64,000 nucleotides of DNA from assembly GCA_903832285.1 (NCBI GenBank), contig CAILAY010000009.1, positions 212,198 to 276,197 of the forward strand, in the 5' to 3' direction. Numbering within the stretch: the stretch's first letter is position 1; every line of letters begins with the position of its first letter. Position numbers and translations under genes: made by a program. Source of the stretch: an uncultured beta proteobacterium (GTDB lineage: Bacteria; Pseudomonadota; Gammaproteobacteria; Burkholderiales; Burkholderiaceae_C). This document shows, piece by piece, positions 48,176 through 58,472 of the stretch. The notes under the pieces are model-generated. The model was not told the origin of the DNA, searched no databases, and worked only from the letters and a program-made list of their open reading frames with translations.

Positions 48176-49705
48176 TCAAGTCCCAAGGTGAAGGGCACGC
48201 CGGTATTGCACGGCCTCGGCCACATGCGCTACCTGGGTGCTGTGCGCGAGTGCCAGATCGGCAATGGTGCGCGCCACTTTCATGGTGCGATGGATGCCGC
48301 GAGCGGACCAACCCAGGCGGGCGGCAGCGACATTGAGGAACTTGACTGCGGCAGCGTCCAGCGCCGCGTGCTGGTCCAACTCTCGTCCCTGCAAAGCGTG
48401 GTTCGACTTTCCCTGTCGCTGCAAGGCGCACTGGCGGGCGGCGGCGCAGCGCGCGCGGATACTGGCCGTGCTTTCACCCGGCGGCGCTTGCAGCAGTTCC
48501 TCTGGTGGCAAGGCGCCCACCTCGACATGCAAGTCAATACGATCCAGCAAAGGACCGCTGAGCTTGGCCTGGTATCGTGACACCTGGTCGGGCGTGCAAT
48601 GGCATGACCTTAGCCGCGAGCCAAGGTACCCGCAGGGGCAGGGATTCATGGCTGCGATCAATTGAAAGCGCGCCGGAAACTCGGCGCGTCGCGCCGCGCG
48701 TGAAATCGTGATGCATCCGGATTCAAGCGGTTCGCGAAGTGCTTCCAGTGCGGCGCGCGGAAACTCAGGGAGTTCATCCAGAAACAGCACACCGTTGTGG
48801 GCCAGGGAAATCTCACCTGGTCGTGGCGGTGAACCGCCACCCACCAAAGCCACTGCACTGGCCGAGTGGTGTGGACTTCCGGTTGGGCGCGTGGCCCAGT
48901 GCTCCAGCGAAAAGCGACCCACCAGGCTGGCCACTGCCGCGCTTTCCAGGGCTTCCTCGACGCTCATCGGCGGCAACAATCCTGCGAAGCGCTGCGCCAG
49001 CATGGACTTGCCGGAACCAGGTGGACCCATGAGCAGAATACTGTGCCCGCCAGCGGCGGCAATCTCCAGCGCCCGCTTCGGCCCAGCCTGGCCTTTTACA
49101 TCGGCCAGATCGGCATATACAGGCGCCGTCCCGACCATGGCAGGAGTCACTTGAGTCCACGGTTCAGGACTATCCTGAGCGTCGGTCCGGGGCAGGAACT
49201 GCCGCACCACGTCCAGCAGGTGTTGTGCTGCATAAACCTGCGCACCGGGCACCAGCGCCGCCTCCCGCGCGCTCGCAAGTGGGAGCACCAAATTGGTTAG
49301 AACCTGCTCCGCATGCAGCGCCAGACTCATGGCCAATGCACCCCGAACCGGACGCAGCTCGCCTGAGAGCGACAGTTCACCGGCAAATTCATGATCGCTC
49401 AAGCGGGCACCATCGATTTGACCGCTGGCCGCCAGAATTCCCAGGGCGATGGGCAGATCAAAGCGCCCCGAATCCTTTGGCAGGTCGGCGGGCGCCAGAT
49501 TCACCGTGATGCGCTTGTTGTGGGGAAATTCCAGGCCTGAATTCTGAATGGCCGAGCGCACGCGTTCCCGCGCCTCCTTGACCTCCACATCCGCCAGACC
49601 TACCAACGTGAAGCTTGGCAGCCCGTTGGCCAGATGCACCTCCACGGTTACCGCGCTCGCCTGTAACCCCAGCAAGGCACGGCTTTGCACCAAAGACAGG
49701 CTCAT
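48176..49705 (-). CDS. comM: YifB/ComM family AAA+ ATPase (Mg-chelatase-like)
   Basis: A 509-residue helicase of the ComM group, which promotes branch migration during natural transformation. The N-terminal LonC-like domain (VTVEVHLANGLPSFTLVGLADVEVKEARERV) is followed by Walker A GPPGSGKSMLAQR near residue 222, LFLDELPEF near 300 and a C-terminal Mg-chelatase-type domain. ATG 49705 has GGGAGG upstream. It is divergent from the porin-glnK-amtB operon. Confidence 0.94.
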   Translation of the reverse strand: MSLSLVQSRALLGLQASAVTVEVHLANGLPSFTLVGLADVEVKEARERVRSAIQNSGLEFPHNKRITVNLAPADLPKDSGRFDLPIALGILAASGQIDGARLSDHEFAGELSLSGELRPVRGALAMSLALHAEQVLTNLVLPLASAREAALVPGAQVYAAQHLLDVVRQFLPRTDAQDSPEPWTQVTPAMVGTAPVYADLADVKGQAGPKRALEIAAAGGHSILLMGPPGSGKSMLAQRFAGLLPPMSVEEALESAAVASLVGRFSLEHWATRPTGSPHHSASAVALVGGGSPPRPGEISLAHNGVLFLDELPEFPRAALEALREPLESGCITISRAARRAEFPARFQLIAAMNPCPCGYLGSRLRSCHCTPDQVSRYQAKLSGPLLDRIDLHVEVGALPPEELLQAPPGESTASIRARCAAARQCALQRQGKSNHALQGRELDQHAALDAAAVKFLNVAAARLGWSARGIHRTMKVARTIADLALAHSTQVAHVAEAVQYRRALHLGT

Positions 49706-49853
49706 CGAATATCCCTCCCAAAATGGTGCGTCGTTGGCTTGATGTCTGGATGGAGTATGCGTCAAATCTATAACAACATCTAGCGCGAATTCGATCGCCT
49801 CCACAGTGGGAGAACGATCAGAAAGCTGACGAGCGACATCAGGAAATGGGTAC

Positions 49854-49869
49854 TGGCACGGACCGTGCT
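49854..49869 (+). promoter_or_regulatory. Sigma54-type promoter of torF-like porin/glnK/amtB operon
   Basis: TGGCACGGACCGTGCT matches TGGCACGNNNNTTGCW at all defined positions but one, with GG and GC at correct spacing. Transcription would begin near 49880, about 33 bp before the porin start. It fits NtrC control of a PII/ammonium operon. Confidence 0.85.
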
Positions 49870-49913
49870 TATCCACTCAGAGCGAAATCTTTTAACCCTC
49901 CTGGAAGTACCCT

Positions 49914-51039
<1,126 letters not shown>

Positions 51040-51068
51040 AGCCAACCCTGAAGAAAGCGAATACTGAA

Positions 51069-52595
51069 ATGAAAAATCGACTTCTCTCCGTTGCGTTGGC
51101 CTTTGGCCTGACGCTCAGCAGTGCTCTGGCACTGGCGCAACCTGCTCCGGCTGCTTCGGCCGCCGAGCCCAGCATCGCCGCATCGCCCGCAGCCTCGGCA
51201 CCCGTCGCTGCCGCTGCCGCTATGACCGCTGCAGCACCCGCCGCTGCAGCTTCTGCGGCTGCACCGGCCCCTATACCGAACAAGGGCGATACCGCCTGGA
51301 TGATCGTGGCCACCGCCCTCGTGATCCTCATGACCATCCCCGGGCTGGCGCTTTTCTACGGCGGACTGGTGCGCAGCAAGAACATGCTGTCGGTGCTGAT
51401 GCAGGTGTTCGTGGTGACGTCGATGATCTACGTGTTGTGGGTCATCTATGGCTACACGCTGGCCTTCTCCGGCGGCAGCGGCATCACCAGTCCGTTCATC
51501 GGTGGGTTCGACAAACTGTTCCTCAAAGGTCTGACACCAGATTCAGTGGCCGCCACCTTCAGCAAGGGCGTGGTCATTCCGGAACTGATCTACGTCTGCT
51601 TCCAGGCCACTTTTGCCGCCATCACCTGTGCCTTGATCGTGGGTTCATTTGCCGAGCGCGCCAAGTTCTCCGCGGTGCTGCTGTTCTGTGCCCTGTGGTT
51701 CACCTTCAGTTACTTGCCAGTGGCACACATGGTCTGGTACTGGGACGGCCCGGATGGCATCACCGACGCTGCCTCGCTGGACAAGGTCACTGCTGCTGGC
51801 GGTTGGCTCTGGGCCAAGGGAGCGCTGGACTTTGCCGGTGGCACAGTGGTGCACATCAACGCCGCCATGGCGGGCATCGTGGGCGCTTTTGTGATCGGCA
51901 AGCGCGTCGGCTACGGCAAGGAATCCATGGCACCTCACAGCCTGACGCTGACGATGGTGGGAGCAGCCCTGCTGTGGGTGGGCTGGTTCGGCTTCAACGC
52001 AGGCTCCAATCTGGAAGCCAACGGTAGCGCGGCTCTGGCCTTCATCAATACCTTGGTCGCAACGGCAGCGGCGACACTCGCCTGGATCGGCGGCGAAGCG
52101 CTGCACAAGGGCAAGGCTTCCATGTTGGGCGGCGCGTCCGGCGCGGTGGCTGGCCTGGTCGCCATCACTCCAGCCTGCGGTTTCGTCGGACCCATGGGGG
52201 CGATCGTGATCGGCTTGCTGGCCGGGCTGGTCTGCTTGTGGGGCGTGAATGGACTCAAGCGAATGCTCGGTGCGGACGACTCACTGGACGTGTTTGGAGT
52301 GCACGGCGTGGGCGGTATCCTGGGCTCCCTGCTGACGGGCGTGTTCGCATCCCCTTCTCTGGGCGGCACCGGCGTCTATGACTATGTCGCCAACAAGGTC
52401 ACCCCGGACTATTCCATCACCGGTCAGGTATGGATCCAATTCCAGGGCGTCATCACCACGGTGGTGTGGTCGGGTGTCGTGGCCTTCATCGCCTACAAGT
52501 TGGTGGACTTGGTGCTAGGTCTGCGTGTGAGCGAAGAGAGCGAACGCGAAGGTCTGGACATCACGTCGCACGGTGAAACTGCCTACGGCCGATAA
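51069..52595 (+). CDS. amtB: Ammonium transporter AmtB (second of two)
   Basis: Amt channel of 508 residues. It has a signal peptide (residues 1-24), then a long Ala/Pro-rich periplasmic stretch (about residues 25-72), then eleven helices. The pore histidines are in DFAGGTVVHINAA and DVFGVHGVGG, and FQATFAAITCALIVGSFAERAKF is the gate region. It is paired with glnK, so PII control is expected. A strong terminator follows. Confidence 0.97.
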   Translation: MKNRLLSVALAFGLTLSSALALAQPAPAASAAEPSIAASPAASAPVAAAAAMTAAAPAAAASAAAPAPIPNKGDTAWMIVATALVILMTIPGLALFYGGLVRSKNMLSVLMQVFVVTSMIYVLWVIYGYTLAFSGGSGITSPFIGGFDKLFLKGLTPDSVAATFSKGVVIPELIYVCFQATFAAITCALIVGSFAERAKFSAVLLFCALWFTFSYLPVAHMVWYWDGPDGITDAASLDKVTAAGGWLWAKGALDFAGGTVVHINAAMAGIVGAFVIGKRVGYGKESMAPHSLTLTMVGAALLWVGWFGFNAGSNLEANGSAALAFINTLVATAAATLAWIGGEALHKGKASMLGGASGAVAGLVAITPACGFVGPMGAIVIGLLAGLVCLWGVNGLKRMLGADDSLDVFGVHGVGGILGSLLTGVFASPSLGGTGVYDYVANKVTPDYSITGQVWIQFQGVITTVVWSGVVAFIAYKLVDLVLGLRVSEESEREGLDITSHGETAYGR

Positions 52596-52605
52596 CCTAC
52601 CGTAT

Positions 52606-52629
52606 CCATCCTCCGGCAACGGAGGGTGG
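52606..52629 (+). terminator. Short hairpin after amtB
   Basis: CCATCCTCCG-GCAA-CGGAGGGTGG forms a 10-bp stem with one wobble and a GCAA tetraloop, 11 bp past the amtB stop. No T-tract follows directly, so it may protect the mRNA end rather than terminate. Confidence 0.4.
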
Positions 52630-52681
52630 ACAGGGTGCAAGACTCTGACTATTTTTTCAAGCGAGTGTCTCCTAAGATGTT

Positions 52682-52722
52682 CGGCCCGCCAGAGCGCAAG
52701 CTCCGGGCGGGCCGTTTTTTTT
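52682..52722 (+). terminator. Intrinsic terminator of the glnK-amtB operon
   Basis: CGGCCCGCC and GGCGGGCCG form a 9-bp GC stem, extended inward by GAGC-GCAA-GCTC, followed by eight T residues. It lies 87 bp past the amtB stop. Confidence 0.93.
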
Positions 52723-52796
52723 GGGCGGCACAATCGCAGCTTGCCGGGAGCCTATCCTTCGCTGACCGGCGCCACATTCCGAAACAAGACACCTCA

Positions 52797-53726
52797 ATGA
52801 CCTGGCAGCCCGTTACCACCGAACCCAATCAGTTGGGTGAATCGCCGTTCTGGCACCCCCAGGAGCAACAGCTTTACTGGGTCGACATCACAGCAAAACT
52901 GATTTGCCGCAGCAATATCTTCACGGGCACGGTGCAAACCTGGTCCATGCCTTTCGAGCCAGGCTGCATTGCACCGGCTCGGGACGGTGGTGTTGTGATT
53001 GCTCTGCGCGACGGCATCTACCTGGCGCGGGTCTGGGGCGGCGCGCTGCTCAAGTTGGCGCAGATCGACTATCCCGTCTCGACCACGCGGGCCAACGACG
53101 GTAAGTGCGACACAATGGGCCGCTTCTGGGTCGGCACCTACTATGAGCCACGCGACCTGCCGCTGGCTGCGCTTTATTGCATCGATGCCCGCGGACCCGG
53201 CACGGCACAGGCGACGAAGATGGCCGATCAGTCGCAGGTGGCGAACGGACTGGCTTGGTCGCCGGACGCCAAAACGCTGTATTGGGCCGACACCGGTGCC
53301 GGACTGGTGCATGCCTGGGACTGGGATGCCAACAGCAATGCCATGACCAGGCAGCGCACGTTGGCGCAGTTCCCTGCCAAACCTCAGGGCTGGCACAGCG
53401 GCCAGGCTGGATACCTCGGTCGGCCCGACGGCGCCGCGGCGGACAGCGCGGGCAACTACTGGGTTGCGATGTACGAAGGCGCACGGGTGTTGCAGATCGC
53501 GCCCAATGGCGACGTCTTGGCCGACATCGCCACGCCAGCCCAGTGCCCAACCATGGTCTGCTTTGGCGGTGATGATTTGAAGACCCTGTACCTCACCACG
53601 GCGCGGCAAAAAAGACCCGCAGCGGAGTTGGAGACCTACCCGCAATCCGGCTGCGTGTTCTCCATGCGGATCGCGGTGCCAGGGCTGCCAGTTAACTTCT
53701 TCCAGTGCGGAGCAAACCTAAAATAG
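52797..53726 (+). CDS. SMP-30/gluconolactonase family protein
   Basis: A 309-residue six-bladed beta-propeller of the SMP-30/gluconolaconase/LRE group. LGESPFWHPQEQQLYWVDI starts blade one with the metal-binding glutamate (near residue 15); RANDGKCDTMGRFWVGT, VANGLAWSPDAKTLYWADTGA and GRPDGAAADSAGNYW carry the Asn/Asp ligands. It likely hydrolyses a sugar lactone. ATG 52797 lies 74 bp past the terminator. Confidence 0.92.
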   Translation: MTWQPVTTEPNQLGESPFWHPQEQQLYWVDITAKLICRSNIFTGTVQTWSMPFEPGCIAPARDGGVVIALRDGIYLARVWGGALLKLAQIDYPVSTTRANDGKCDTMGRFWVGTYYEPRDLPLAALYCIDARGPGTAQATKMADQSQVANGLAWSPDAKTLYWADTGAGLVHAWDWDANSNAMTRQRTLAQFPAKPQGWHSGQAGYLGRPDGAAADSAGNYWVAMYEGARVLQIAPNGDVLADIATPAQCPTMVCFGGDDLKTLYLTTARQKRPAAELETYPQSGCVFSMRIAVPGLPVNFFQCGANLK

Positions 53727-53754
53727 CGAGACCGGCTGCAAAGACTTCCAACGC

Positions 53755-54702
53755 ATGACCCTGACCGAACTCAAATACATCGTCGCGGTCGCGCGGGAGA
53801 AGCACTTTGGCCGGGCCGCCGAAGCCTGCCATGTGTCTCAGCCGACCTTGTCGGTGGCCGTCAAGAAGCTGGAGGAAGAACTTGAACTCAAGCTGTTCGA
53901 ACGCAATGCCAACGAGGTCACGGTGACGCCGCTAGGCGAGGAAATTGTGCGCCAGGCGCAAGGCGTTCTGGAGCAGGCGGGGCACATCCGGCAAATCGCG
54001 CGCCGCGGCAAAGACCCGCTCGCGGGTGCACTCAAGTTGGGCGTGATCTACACGATCGGTCCATACCTGCTGCCCGATCTGGTGCGTCAGACCATTGCCC
54101 GTACACCGCAGATGCCGCTCATGTTGCAGGAAGATTTCACTGTGAAACTGCTTGAGATGTTGCGCACGGGGGAGATCGACGGTGCCATTCTGGCCGAGCC
54201 TTTTCCGGACGCAGGGCTGGCGATCGCACCTTTGTACGACGAGCCGTTTCTCGCCGCTTTGCCGGTGGCGCACGCGCTGGCCGCAGGCGACTTCATCACC
54301 GCCGAACAGCTCAAGAACGAGACCATGCTGTTGCTGGGAACGGGGCACTGCTTTCGCGACCACGTGCTTGAGGTGTGTCCCGAATTTGCGCGCTTCTCCA
54401 GTCATGCCGAAGGCATACGCAAAAGCTTTGAAGGCTCGTCACTGGAGACCATCAAGCACATGGTGGCGGCCGGCTTGGGCGTGACGCTGGTGCCGCGCCT
54501 GAGCGTGCCCCAGGAGGCACTGATGCTCAAGCGCAAGCGGCACGAAGACGCACACGTCAAATACCTGCCTTTCGATGGCGACCCGCCCACCCGCCGCGTG
54601 GTGCTGGCGTGGCGGCGCAGCTTCACTCGCTATGAAGCCATCGCCGCGCTGCGTAACGCGATCTATGCGTGCGAGTTACCGGGCGTAAAACGGTTGTCGT
54701 GA
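53755..54702 (+). CDS. oxyR: Hydrogen-peroxide-sensing LysR regulator OxyR
   Basis: A 315-residue LysR-type regulator with N-terminal helix-turn-helix ([24 protein letters not shown]) and a substrate domain carrying Cys199 and Cys208 in [12 protein letters not shown], exactly the redox pair of E. coli OxyR. It activates peroxide-defence genes after disulfide formation. No catalase or ahpC gene is next to it here; ubiA follows 16 bp later. Confidence 0.95.
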   Translation: MTLTELKYIVAVAREKHFGRAAEACHVSQPTLSVAVKKLEEELELKLFERNANEVTVTPLGEEIVRQAQGVLEQAGHIRQIARRGKDPLAGALKLGVIYTIGPYLLPDLVRQTIARTPQMPLMLQEDFTVKLLEMLRTGEIDGAILAEPFPDAGLAIAPLYDEPFLAALPVAHALAAGDFITAEQLKNETMLLLGTGHCFRDHVLEVCPEFARFSSHAEGIRKSFEGSSLETIKHMVAAGLGVTLVPRLSVPQEALMLKRKRHEDAHVKYLPFDGDPPTRRVVLAWRRSFTRYEAIAALRNAIYACELPGVKRLS

Positions 54703-54718
54703 GCGACACAATCTTTCC

Positions 54719-55597
54719 ATGCACCGCCTGCAGCTCTATCTGGACCTGATTCGATGGGATCGCCCCGCTGGCTGGCTGCTTTTGCTGTGGCCAACACTGA
54801 GCGCCTTGTGGCTCGCGGCTGGCGGCTTTCCCGGTTGGCATTTGATAGCGGTCTTCACGCTGGGAACGATCTTGATGCGCAGCGCCGGTTGCTGTATCAA
54901 CGACGTTGCCGACCGAAAATTCGATGCACACGTGAAGCGCACGGCGCAACGTCCGGTTGCCCGTGGTGCGCTCTCAATCCAGGAGGCGCTGGCTCTGGGC
55001 GCGGCGCTGGCGTTGCTGGCCTTCGGGCTGGTGTTGACGCTGAATGTCACGACCGTTGCCTGGTCCTTTGTCGCTCTGGCCATGACGATGATGTACCCCT
55101 ATGCCAAGCGCTTTGTCTCGATGCCCCAGGCGGTGTTGGGCCTGGCCTTCAGCTTCGGCATCCCCATGGCCTTTTCCGCTGTGCGCGGCGGCGACGCCTG
55201 GAGTCTTGCCGCGATGCACGCCAGTGTGCCGCCCTTGGCTTGGCTGCTGCTGCTGGGCAATCTTTTCTGGGTGTTGGCCTACGACACGGAATACGCCATG
55301 GTGGATCGCGATGACGATCTGCTGATCGGTATGAAAACCTCGGCCATCACGCTTGGGCGCTGGGACGTCGCGGCGGTGCTGCTGTGCTACCTGGGTTTTC
55401 TGTCAATCTGGCTGCTGGCGCTGGTCGGCCGTGTCGCAGCGGTTCCGTTGACCCTGGCGCTGGCGCTGGCGCTGGCCCAAGTGGTTTGGCACGGCGGGCT
55501 GATCCGCACACGATCCAGGGCGTCCTGCTTCAAGGCCTTTCGGGTGAATCACTGGCTTGGTTTGACCCTGTTTGCGGGTATCGCGCTGGGTCTGTAG
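54719..55597 (+). CDS. ubiA: 4-hydroxybenzoate octaprenyltransferase
   Basis: Membrane prenyltransferase that adds the isoprenoid tail in ubiquinone biosynthesis, 292 residues with about eight helices. The Asp-rich motifs are [15 protein letters not shown] and [13 protein letters not shown], which bind Mg-diphosphate. It is 16 bp after oxyR. A second ubiquinone gene, ubiM, is at 12 kb. Confidence 0.96.
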   Translation: MHRLQLYLDLIRWDRPAGWLLLLWPTLSALWLAAGGFPGWHLIAVFTLGTILMRSAGCCINDVADRKFDAHVKRTAQRPVARGALSIQEALALGAALALLAFGLVLTLNVTTVAWSFVALAMTMMYPYAKRFVSMPQAVLGLAFSFGIPMAFSAVRGGDAWSLAAMHASVPPLAWLLLLGNLFWVLAYDTEYAMVDRDDDLLIGMKTSAITLGRWDVAAVLLCYLGFLSIWLLALVGRVAAVPLTLALALALAQVVWHGGLIRTRSRASCFKAFRVNHWLGLTLFAGIALGL

Positions 55598-55625
55598 TGG
55601 GGATCAGGACCCTGGGATCGCCCCA

Positions 55626-55847
55626 CTATTTTTTGGACGCCGTGTGTGGGCTGTGCGCCTTGCTCTTCCTGGATTTCTTGGCGTGCTTGGCCTTCTTTGC
55701 CTTGCGCTTTTGCTGGGTCTTGATTGCCGTGTCGTGGCTCCGGCTTGCGCCTTGTACTTGGGTCGCGGCACTGACTGTCTGCGAACCAAGGGCCATGAAA
55801 GCCACCAGAATACCGGCGCTGAGGAACTGGGAAAGCATCTTTTTCAT
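55626..55847 (-). CDS. Small Lys-rich exported protein
   Basis: A 73-residue product: signal peptide MKKMLSQFLSAGILVAFMAL...VSA (residues 1-27), then a mature part of about 46 residues, very rich in Lys, Ala, His and Ser (KRKAKKAKHAKKSRKSKAH). ATG 55847. The basic tail suggests binding to nucleic acid, lipopolysaccharide or polyanions, but there is no assigned family. It lies between convergent ubiA and proC, read in the same direction as proC, 52 bp after its stop. Confidence 0.65.
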   Translation of the reverse strand: MKKMLSQFLSAGILVAFMALGSQTVSAATQVQGASRSHDTAIKTQQKRKAKKAKHAKKSRKSKAHSPHTASKK

Positions 55848-55899
55848 GGCCGTATCTTGTGTGTCTAGCGTTCTTGAAAATGGGGGGCGGCGTTCTTGC

Positions 55900-56763
55900 T
55901 CAGGCTGCGCCAAACTCATCACCGAGTTCGGCTGCGCGTTCACACGCGGCATGCATGGCCTGCACAAAATGAGGCTTGATGCTGTCGCGTTCCATGGAAC
56001 AAATGGCGGCGTAGGTGGTGCCGCCTTTGGAGGTGACGCGCTCACGCAGTAGCTCCAGCGGTTCGATGGATTGGCGTGCCAGTTCGGCGGTGCCGGAAAA
56101 CGTGCTGATGGCGAGTTGTCGCGCATTCTCAGGTGACAAACCCATCCCGACCCCGGCTTGCACCATGGCTTCAAGAAAATAGAAGACATAGGCCGGACCC
56201 GATCCGGACAAGGCCGTGACAGCGTCCAGTTGCGCTTCGGTGTCCAACCACAGGTGCTCGCCGGTGGTCGCGATCACGCTTTGCACCAGCGCCTTGTCTT
56301 GTGCTGTCACGGCGTCGCGGGCAAAGAGGCCGGAAATGCCGCGACCCACCAGCGCTGGCGTGTTGGGCATGGCTCGCACCACGCGTTCGGTTCCCAACCA
56401 TTGGGCAATGCTGTCGCTGCGAATGCCGGCAGCCACGCTCAGGTGCAGGGCCTGGGCCGTGAAGGTGGCCGTCAGCGCTGCTGCGTCACGGAAGGTTTGC
56501 GGTTTCACCGCCCAGATCACCAGCGTCGCGCTTTGCAGTGAAGCATCGGCGTGTTCTTGCACCTGCACGCCGTATTGCGCGATCAGCCTGATGCGTGCTT
56601 CGGCGAAGGGCTCGACCACGGCGATGTAGCTGGCGCTCAAGCCCTGTTTGATCAAGCCGCCGATGATGGCGCTGGCCATGTTGCCGCCGCCGATGAATGC
56701 CAGCCTGTGCGTTTGCCGCGCGGCGTGGGGCGATGAGTCCGCATGCGATGTAGGTGAGGTCAT
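55900..56763 (-). CDS. proC: Pyrroline-5-carboxylate reductase
   Basis: Last step of proline synthesis: reduces pyrroline-5-carboxylate with NAD(P)H. The 287-residue protein has the Rossmann motif FIGGGNMASAIIGGL near residue 24, RAMPNTPALVGRG in the middle, and the C-terminal ALSGSGPAYVFYFLEAM plus SKGGTTYAA motifs. ATG 56763 is preferred. A leading segment of about 20 residues precedes the Rossmann core. Confidence 0.96.
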   Translation of the reverse strand: MTSPTSHADSSPHAARQTHRLAFIGGGNMASAIIGGLIKQGLSASYIAVVEPFAEARIRLIAQYGVQVQEHADASLQSATLVIWAVKPQTFRDAAALTATFTAQALHLSVAAGIRSDSIAQWLGTERVVRAMPNTPALVGRGISGLFARDAVTAQDKALVQSVIATTGEHLWLDTEAQLDAVTALSGSGPAYVFYFLEAMVQAGVGMGLSPENARQLAISTFSGTAELARQSIEPLELLRERVTSKGGTTYAAICSMERDSIKPHFVQAMHAACERAAELGDEFGAA

Positions 56764-56897
56764 GAAGGTCAAGTTTAGTGCCTTGCCTCAACGAAAGAGA
56801 ATAACCCGACATGATTCGGCACGTTTCGCAGTTGAAGCATCAAAGCTGGCGCACGGAATCGGGGCACAGCAGGCCGACATGCGCTACGCTTCGGCCC

Positions 56898-58469
56898 ATG
56901 GACTACATCCTCGCACTTGATCAGGGTACAACCAGCTCACGCGCCGTATTGTTTGATCGCGCGGGCCAGGTGGCGGCGCTGGCGCAACAGGAATTTGCCC
57001 AGTTATTCCCGCAACCGGGCTGGGTAGAACACGATCCCCGTGCCATTTGGCGCACCCAGCGCGACGTTGCGTTGCAGGTGCTGCTTCAGGCGCAGCAACT
57101 GGCGGCGTCACACGACGGACCTGCTCGCTTCGCCGGCATTGGCATTGCCAACCAGCGCGAGACTACGGTGCTGTGGGACCGCAAGACGGGAGAACCCGTG
57201 GCCAATGCCATCGTTTGGCAGGACCGGCGCACCGCGGCGCAATGTGACGTGCTTCGCTCGCAGGGCCTGGGCACCATGATTCAAGCCAAGACCGGTCTGA
57301 TGCTCGACGCCTACTTTTCCGCCACCAAACTGCAATGGTTGCTCGACCATACCCCCGGTTTGCGCGCCCGTGCCGAAGCCGGGGAACTGGCCTTCGGTAC
57401 GGTCGATTCGTGGCTTATCTGGAATCTGACGGGCGGCGCCGACGCCAACACGCGCGCCCGGGCAATACACGTAACTGATGCGAGCAACGCCTCGCGCACC
57501 TTGCTATTCAATCTGCACACGATGCAGTGGGACGATGAGCTGTTGGCGTTGTTCGATATACCGCGCGCCGTGCTGCCACGAGTCGTGTCATCCAGCGAGG
57601 TGTTGGGCTACAGCCACCCTTCGGTGCTGGGCCGCGCAATTCCAATCGCTGGTGTGGCAGGAGACCAGCAGGCCGCCACCTTCGGTCAGGGCTGTTTCGA
57701 ACCCGGCATGGCGAAGAACACCTATGGCACGGGCTGTTTCATGCTGATGAACGTGGGTTGTCAGGCGGTGCCCAGCGCCAATCGCTTGTTGAGCACAGTT
57801 GCGTGGGCAGGGCCTGGCGGTGTTCCCGCAGCGCTCACGGCAAGCCGGGACCCTGGCGCAACCTGCTATGCGCTGGAGGGCTCGGTGTTCATGGGTGGCG
57901 CCACCGTGCAGTGGCTGCGGGACGGCCTGCAAATCATCTCGCACGCCAACGAGGTGGAGGCACTGGCCGCGAGCGTGGCCGATACCGGGGACGTGTATCT
58001 GGTACCCGCATTTGCGGGCTTGGGCGCGCCGCATTGGGACGGTTTCGCGCGCGGAACTTTGGTCGGAATGACGCGCGGCACCACCCGCGCTCACATCGCT
58101 CGTGCCGCTCTCAAATCCATTGCGTTGCAGGTGGCCGACGTGTTTGAGGCCATGGCAGCCGATTCCGGCATTGTCTTGCAGGAGTTGCGCGTGGACGGGG
58201 GCGCGTGTCGCAATAACCTGCTGATGCAGATGCAGGCGGACCTGCTGGGTGTGCCGGTGCTGCGCCCGCGTGTCACCGAAACCACGGCCCTGGGGGCGGC
58301 CTGTCTGGCGGGTCTGGCGACGGGATTCTGGCGCGACGCCAGCGAGATATCGGAGCGGTGGGCGGTCGATGCACGCTTCGTTCCAATCATGTCCAATGAC
58401 GCGCGCCTCACGATTTTGGAGCGCTGGCGCAAGGCGGTCCAGCGTTCTCGCGCTTGGGTGGACAATTAG
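56898..58469 (+). CDS. glpK: Glycerol kinase
   Basis: Phosphorylates glycerol to glycerol-3-phosphate using ATP. The 523-residue FGGY-family enzyme starts [44 protein letters not shown] and the C-terminal [19 protein letters not shown] are family signatures. ATG 56898 is chosen over an upstream in-frame start. glpD follows after three bases. Confidence 0.97.
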   Translation: MDYILALDQGTTSSRAVLFDRAGQVAALAQQEFAQLFPQPGWVEHDPRAIWRTQRDVALQVLLQAQQLAASHDGPARFAGIGIANQRETTVLWDRKTGEPVANAIVWQDRRTAAQCDVLRSQGLGTMIQAKTGLMLDAYFSATKLQWLLDHTPGLRARAEAGELAFGTVDSWLIWNLTGGADANTRARAIHVTDASNASRTLLFNLHTMQWDDELLALFDIPRAVLPRVVSSSEVLGYSHPSVLGRAIPIAGVAGDQQAATFGQGCFEPGMAKNTYGTGCFMLMNVGCQAVPSANRLLSTVAWAGPGGVPAALTASRDPGATCYALEGSVFMGGATVQWLRDGLQIISHANEVEALAASVADTGDVYLVPAFAGLGAPHWDGFARGTLVGMTRGTTRAHIARAALKSIALQVADVFEAMAADSGIVLQELRVDGGACRNNLLMQMQADLLGVPVLRPRVTETTALGAACLAGLATGFWRDASEISERWAVDARFVPIMSNDARLTILERWRKAVQRSRAWVDN

Positions 58470-58472
58470 CGC

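Noticed and set aside
52596..52681. Possible riboswitch upstream of the SMP-30 gene
   Set aside because: The small hairpin does not fit any riboswitch consensus I know, and a strong terminator for the upstream operon lies between it and the gene.
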